The notes under the pieces: generated by a model
Told to the model about the DNA's origin: nothing
The model's input: only the letters and a program-made list of their open reading frames with translations
Database searches by the model: none
Assembly (NCBI GenBank): GCA_030538085.1
Contig: JAUNUR010000030.1
Location: forward strand, 1 to 35,246
Length of the DNA: 35,246 nucleotides
Direction of reading: 5' to 3'
Source of the DNA: Pseudomonadota bacterium
GTDB taxonomy: Bacteria; Pseudomonadota; Gammaproteobacteria; Burkholderiales; Burkholderiaceae_C
Position numbers and translations under genes: made by a program
In this document: positions 31,229 to 35,246 of the stretch, in pieces
Numbering within the stretch: the first letter of the stretch is position 1
How the letters are laid out: each line of letters starts with the position of its first letter

Positions 31229-33568
31229 ATGGTTGCCGCTCCTGAGAAACCGTTCTTGACCCCCTCGCGCCGCGCGTCGCCGCCCCGCTTTTCCATCGCG
31301 CGTGGCGTGCTGACCATGGCGGCCCTGGCCGTGCTGACGCTGGGCCAGCCCGCGCATGCGCAATCGGCGGCGGCGCCCGCCGCCGGCGGCGGCGGCAACG
31401 TCACCCTGGACTTCGCCAACGCCGAGATCGACGCCGTGGCCCGCACCATGGCCACCATCACCGGCCGCAACGTGGTGGTGGACCCGCGCGTCAAGGGCAC
31501 CATGACGCTGACCAGCACCGCGCCGGTCTCGCCCAGCCAGGCCATGCGGCTGTTTTCGGTGCAGCTGCGCACGCAAGGCTTCGCGCTGGTCGAATCCAGC
31601 GGCATGTACATCGTGCTGCCCGAAGCCGAGGCCAAGCTGCAAAGCAGCACCGTGTCGGCCGGCTCGCCACGGGCGGCCAGCGGCCAAATCGTCACCCAGA
31701 TCTTCCGTCTGACGCACGAGAACGCCAACAACCTGGTGCCGGTGCTGCGCCCGCTGATCAGCCCCAACAACACCATCAACGTCAACCCCGGCACCAACGC
31801 GCTGATCATCACCGACTACGCCGACAACCTGCAGCGGCTGGCGCGCATCATCGCCGCGCTGGACGTGTCCAACGCCACCGGGGTCGAGATCGTGCGCCTG
31901 AAGCACGCCGTGGCCTCCGATCTGGCGCCGCTGGTGTCGCGCCTGCTTGAATCCGGTTCAGGCGGCATGCCCATGGGGCAGCCCATGCCCGGCCAGCCCG
32001 GCATGGCGCCCGCGGCCATGGGCCTGGGCAGCGACGGCTACCGCACCACGCTGGTGCCCGAGCCGCGCAGCAACGCCATCATCGTGCGCGCCGCCAACCC
32101 GGCACGGCTGGCGCTGGCCAAGACGCTGATCCAGCAGCTTGACCAGGCGCCCGTCGAGCGCACCGACGGCGGCAGCGGCAACATCCACGTGGTCTACCTC
32201 AAGAACGCCGACGCCGCCAAGCTGGCCGTCACGCTGCGCGCCGCGCTGGCCGCGCTGCCCGGCCAGAGCAACACGCCCGGCGGCGCGGGAACGGGCGGCG
32301 CCGCACCCGGCACCGGCGGCATGATGGCCACCCCGGTGACACAGGGCATGAGCAGCTCGTCGGGCATGGGCGGAAGCTCCAACAGCCTGGCCACCGGCCC
32401 CTCCATCAACGCCGCCGCCAACAACCAGCCCTCCACCGGCGGACAGATTCAGGCCGATCCGGCCACCAACTCGCTCATCATCAGCGCCCCCGAGCCGGTG
32501 TACCGCGAACTGCGCGCCGTCATCGACAAGCTCGACCAGCGCCGCGCCCAGGTGTTCATCGAAAGCCTGATTGCCGAGGTACGCGCCGAAAAAGCAGCCG
32601 AATTCGGCATCCAGTGGCAGGGCGTGCTGGGCAAGAAGGGCGACACCAACATCGGCGTGCTCGGCACCAACTACCGTGGTTCGGGCTCGTCGAACATCAT
32701 TGATTTCGCCAGCCAGTTCGTTGGCGCGGGCAAAAGCGGCTGGAAGCCCTCCGTACCGCCATCGGAAGGCTTCAACTTTGGCCTGGCACACAAGTTCGGC
32801 GGTATCTACGCCCTCAGCGCGCTGGCCAACTTCCTGCAAAGCTCCGGCTCGGGCAACGTGCTGTCCACCCCCACCTTGCTGACGCTCGACAATGAAGAGG
32901 CCAAGATCATCGTCGGCCAGAACGTGCCCTTCATCACCGGCAGCTTCACCAACACCGGCGCGGCCTCCACCACCGTCAACCCGTTTCAGACCTACGAACG
33001 CCAGGACGTCGGCCTGACCTTGCGCGTGCGCCCGCAGATCAGCGAGGACGGCACCGTCAAGATGGTGATCTACCAGGAAACCTCCAACCTGGTCGAGAGC
33101 ACCGCCGCAGGCCCCATCACGCGCAAGCGCGCCATCGAATCCAGCGTGCTGGTGGACGACGGCGCCATCGTCGTGCTGGGCGGCTTGCTAGAAGACCAGT
33201 ACGGCAGCTCCGTCGACAAGGTGCCCCTGCTGGGCGACGTGCCGGTATTGGGCAATCTGTTCAAGAGCGAGAACCGCAAGCTGGTCAAGACCAACCTAAT
33301 GGTGTTCCTGCGCCCAGTCATCGTGCGCGACGCCGCGGCCACCGAAAACTATTCGCTCGACCGCTACGACCTGATGCGCGCCACCCAGCAGAACAACCAG
33401 CCCGCGCCCAGCACCGTGCTGCAGATCAACGAAGCGCCGGTGATGCCCCCCGTGATACCCGCCAACCCGGACGCCTGGACGCGCCCCGCCCCGCCGCCAC
33501 CGCTGATCTCGCTGCCAGCCTCCGGCGAGGGCAATTACTACAGCGGCACCACCATCAACACCCAGTAG
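31229..33568 (+). CDS. gspD: Type II secretion secretin GspD
   Basis: 779 residues from the ATG at 31229 (the frame is open to 31139). A long N-terminus holds the signal peptide with probable cleavage after GQPAHA. The N0 domain ([28 protein letters not shown]) and N1-N3 domains follow; two low-complexity Gly/Met/Pro/Ser loops sit in them (about 250-265 and 345-400). The secretin core runs about 505-700, with [22 protein letters not shown] and the hallmark [14 protein letters not shown]. It forms the outer-membrane channel for folded exoproteins. The tail (after about 705) is Pro-rich. No pilotin gene was seen. It is followed by gspE after two bases. Confidence 0.96.
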   Translation: MVAAPEKPFLTPSRRASPPRFSIARGVLTMAALAVLTLGQPAHAQSAAAPAAGGGGNVTLDFANAEIDAVARTMATITGRNVVVDPRVKGTMTLTSTAPVSPSQAMRLFSVQLRTQGFALVESSGMYIVLPEAEAKLQSSTVSAGSPRAASGQIVTQIFRLTHENANNLVPVLRPLISPNNTINVNPGTNALIITDYADNLQRLARIIAALDVSNATGVEIVRLKHAVASDLAPLVSRLLESGSGGMPMGQPMPGQPGMAPAAMGLGSDGYRTTLVPEPRSNAIIVRAANPARLALAKTLIQQLDQAPVERTDGGSGNIHVVYLKNADAAKLAVTLRAALAALPGQSNTPGGAGTGGAAPGTGGMMATPVTQGMSSSSGMGGSSNSLATGPSINAAANNQPSTGGQIQADPATNSLIISAPEPVYRELRAVIDKLDQRRAQVFIESLIAEVRAEKAAEFGIQWQGVLGKKGDTNIGVLGTNYRGSGSSNIIDFASQFVGAGKSGWKPSVPPSEGFNFGLAHKFGGIYALSALANFLQSSGSGNVLSTPTLLTLDNEEAKIIVGQNVPFITGSFTNTGAASTTVNPFQTYERQDVGLTLRVRPQISEDGTVKMVIYQETSNLVESTAAGPITRKRAIESSVLVDDGAIVVLGGLLEDQYGSSVDKVPLLGDVPVLGNLFKSENRKLVKTNLMVFLRPVIVRDAAATENYSLDRYDLMRATQQNNQPAPSTVLQINEAPVMPPVIPANPDAWTRPAPPPPLISLPASGEGNYYSGTTINTQ

Positions 33569-33570
33569 CC

Positions 33571-35058
33571 ATGCGCTACCCGCTGCCTTACGCCTTTGCC
33601 CGCACGGCGCGCCTGCTGCTGGAAGACGACGGCCACGGCCTGACGCTGTGGCACGACGGCGCCCCCGACGCCAGCCACCTGAGCGAGGTGATACGCCGCC
33701 ATGGCGCGGGCAACCTGCCGCTGGCGCTGCAACAGTCCGACGCGCAAACGCTGGCGCACCGCATCAGCGCCGCCTATTCGCAAAGCGAGTCCAGCGCCGC
33801 CGCCGTGGTGAGCGAGGTCGAGAGCGACGCCGACCTGTCGCGCATCATGCAGGAGTTGCCCGCCGTCGAGGACTTGCTGGAAAGCGCCGACGACGCGCCC
33901 ATCATCCGCATGCTCAACGCCCTGCTCACGCAGGCCGCGCGCGACGGCGCCAGCGACATCCACATCGAGCCGTACGAGCGCCACAGCAGCGTGCGCTTTC
34001 GGGTGGACGGCGCGCTGCGCGAGGTGGTACAGCCCAACCGCGCGCTGCACGCGGCGCTGATCAGCCGCCTGAAGATCATGGCGGACCTGGACATCGCCGA
34101 AAAGCGTCTGCCGCAGGACGGCCGCATCAGCCTGCGCTTAGGGACCAGAGCCATCGACGTGCGCGTCTCCACCATCCCCAACGCCCATGGCGAGCGCGCC
34201 GTGTTGCGCCTGCTCGACAAAAGCGAAAGCAAGCTCAGCCTCGAAGCCGTGGGCATGCAGGGCGAGGTGCTGCAGAAGTTCGAGCGCCTGATCGCACAGC
34301 CGCACGGCATCATCCTGGTCACCGGCCCCACGGGCTCGGGCAAGACGACGACGCTCTACGCGTCACTGGCGCGGCTGGATGCCAGCCGCAACAACATCAT
34401 GACGGTGGAGGACCCGATCGAGTACGACCTGCCCGGGGTCGGCCAGACGCAGGTCAACGCCCGCATCGAGCTCACCTTTGCCCGCGCCCTGCGCGCCATC
34501 CTGCGCCAGGACCCGGACATCGTGATGATCGGCGAAATCCGCGACATCGAGACCGCGCAGATCGCCATCCAGGCCTCGCTCACCGGCCACCTGGTGCTGG
34601 CCACCCTGCACACCAACGACGCCGCCAGCGCCGTCACGCGGCTGATCGACATGGGGGTGGAACCCTTCCTACTCTCGTCCTCGCTGCTCGGCGTGCTGGC
34701 GCAGCGGCTGGTGCGCAAGTACTGCACCGCTTGTGGCGGTAAGGGAGTAGCCCCCACACTCCGCACTGACGTTGCTGCGCTGCCCCCCGAGGGGGCTGCC
34801 CCCGCCTTGGGACGGCCCAGCGGCGGGGTCGGCTGCGACACCTGTGGTGGCACGGGCTACGCGGGCCGCACCGGCGTGTTCGAACTACTGGTGGTGGACG
34901 ACGGCATCCGTGCCCAGGTGCACGGCCAGGCCCCCGAGGCCGACATCCGCGCCGCCGCCCTGGCCAAGGGCATGCAGCTGATGCGCGACGACGGCGAGCG
35001 GCTGATCCAGCAAGGCATCACCAGCCGCGAGGAAGTGCTGCGGGTGACGCGGGATTAG
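33571..35058 (+). CDS. gspE: Type II secretion ATPase GspE
   Basis: 495 residues. After an N-terminal GspE/PilB-type domain that binds GspL, the ATPase core has Walker [11 protein letters not shown] (K258), an Asp box ([13 protein letters not shown]), Walker [17 protein letters not shown] and the His box [16 protein letters not shown]. The zinc-binding tetracysteine element is C385-x-x-C388 and C422-x-x-C425. The 33 residues between the two pairs ([18 protein letters not shown]...) are encoded by DNA that looks like a GC-rich extragenic repeat (34747-34829). It powers pseudopilus assembly on the cytoplasmic face. gspF, which usually follows, is not found in the remaining 188 bases. Confidence 0.95.
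   Translation: MRYPLPYAFARTARLLLEDDGHGLTLWHDGAPDASHLSEVIRRHGAGNLPLALQQSDAQTLAHRISAAYSQSESSAAAVVSEVESDADLSRIMQELPAVEDLLESADDAPIIRMLNALLTQAARDGASDIHIEPYERHSSVRFRVDGALREVVQPNRALHAALISRLKIMADLDIAEKRLPQDGRISLRLGTRAIDVRVSTIPNAHGERAVLRLLDKSESKLSLEAVGMQGEVLQKFERLIAQPHGIILVTGPTGSGKTTTLYASLARLDASRNNIMTVEDPIEYDLPGVGQTQVNARIELTFARALRAILRQDPDIVMIGEIRDIETAQIAIQASLTGHLVLATLHTNDAASAVTRLIDMGVEPFLLSSSLLGVLAQRLVRKYCTACGGKGVAPTLRTDVAALPPEGAAPALGRPSGGVGCDTCGGTGYAGRTGVFELLVVDDGIRAQVHGQAPEADIRAAALAKGMQLMRDDGERLIQQGITSREEVLRVTRD
34747..34829 (-). repeat. GC-rich dispersed repeat inside gspE
   Basis: On the minus strand it reads CCCCGCCGCTGGGCCGTCCC... then CCCCCTCGGGGGGCAGCGCAGC... and a GTGGGGGC end, a pattern I know as a common extragenic repeat in Comamonadaceae. 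The core GCCCCC/GGGGGC forms a hairpin. It encodes the loop between the two CxxC pairs of GspE. Confidence 0.5.
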
Positions 35059-35063
35059 AGGTC

Positions 35064-35110
35064 TTTTTGGCCTTCAGCGCCCGTCTGGCGAGCGCAAGCC
35101 GCTATTTCTT
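35064..35110 (-). repeat. ATAGCTGC-type extragenic repeat, copy 4 (inverted)
   Basis: On the minus strand: AAATAGCGGCTTGCGCTCG, a loop, CGGGCGCTGAAGGCCAAAAA, aligned with the copies at 10644-10697 and 4461-4516. It begins six bases after the gspE stop. The rest of the window (35111-35246) shows no gene. Confidence 0.6.
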
Positions 35111-35246
35111 TTGAAGCGAACTACAGATCGGAGTCAGGGGCCTGCGTGCTCAAGCGAATCCTGAGCTGGCAAGATCACTGCGGTTTATGCGAACGTTGAA
35201 GGTAAGCGGCGCCGGAGCGAAGCGGAGGGAACCCAAAAGCGTAGCT

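Noticed and set aside
1-35246. CRISPR arrays, tRNA or rRNA genes, prophage genes
   Set aside because: No regularly spaced repeats, no cloverleaf or ribosomal sequence, and no integrase or phage structural gene were recognised on either strand.

Overview
The window is GC-rich bacterial DNA with tightly packed, often overlapping genes. Gene content (divergent Lrp/hppD, paired DUF3999/DUF2339 proteins, a gspC plus gspGHIJKLMNDE cluster), protein sequence style and the type of interspersed repeats point to a betaproteobacterium of the order Burkholderiales, most likely Comamonadaceae (Acidovorax/Ottowia-like). This placement is inferred from recognition, not from a search.

Layout. 1-1.8 kb: a CorC-type CBS protein and a GNAT acetyltransferase, both minus strand. 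1.9-2.2 kb: first copy of a MITE-like element. 2.2-4.0 kb: an Lrp/AsnC regulator divergent from 4-hydroxyphenylpyruvate dioxygenase (tyrosine catabolism), followed by 0.5 kb of extragenic repeats. 4.5-10.6 kb: an envelope-glycan locus. A flippase-like membrane protein and an ArnC-like GT2 overlap on the minus strand, divergent from an ArnT-like GT39 enzyme, a UDP-glucuronate 4-epimerase-like protein and UDP-glucose dehydrogenase. Together they read as a route for making a lipid-linked uronic acid and transferring it in the periplasm. 10.7-14.9 kb: hydroxypyruvate isomerase, an RcnB/CigR-like exported protein overlapping a DUF1439-type lipoprotein, a YghU/YfcG-like glutathione transferase, a 36-codon ORF coupled to a monoacylglycerol-lipase-like hydrolase. 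15.0-21.2 kb: an MFS permease and the DUF3999/DUF2339 pair, bracketed by two inverted MITE copies. 21.7-24.0 kb: an OsmC-family protein, a probable small RNA with an anti-Shine-Dalgarno motif and a strong terminator, and biosynthetic threonine deaminase. 24.4-35.1 kb: a type II secretion system cluster, gspC divergent from gspG-H-I-J-K-L-M-N-D-E; gspF is not seen before the window ends.

The most notable structure that genes do not explain is the repeat landscape. It includes a 17-bp-TIR MITE family with 5-bp target duplications (three copies), several families of short extragenic repeats, and three places where repeat DNA appears to have become coding sequence inside the secretion genes: the GspH leader, the GspJ leader and the GspE zinc loop. 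I found no tRNA, rRNA, CRISPR array, phage or transposase gene.
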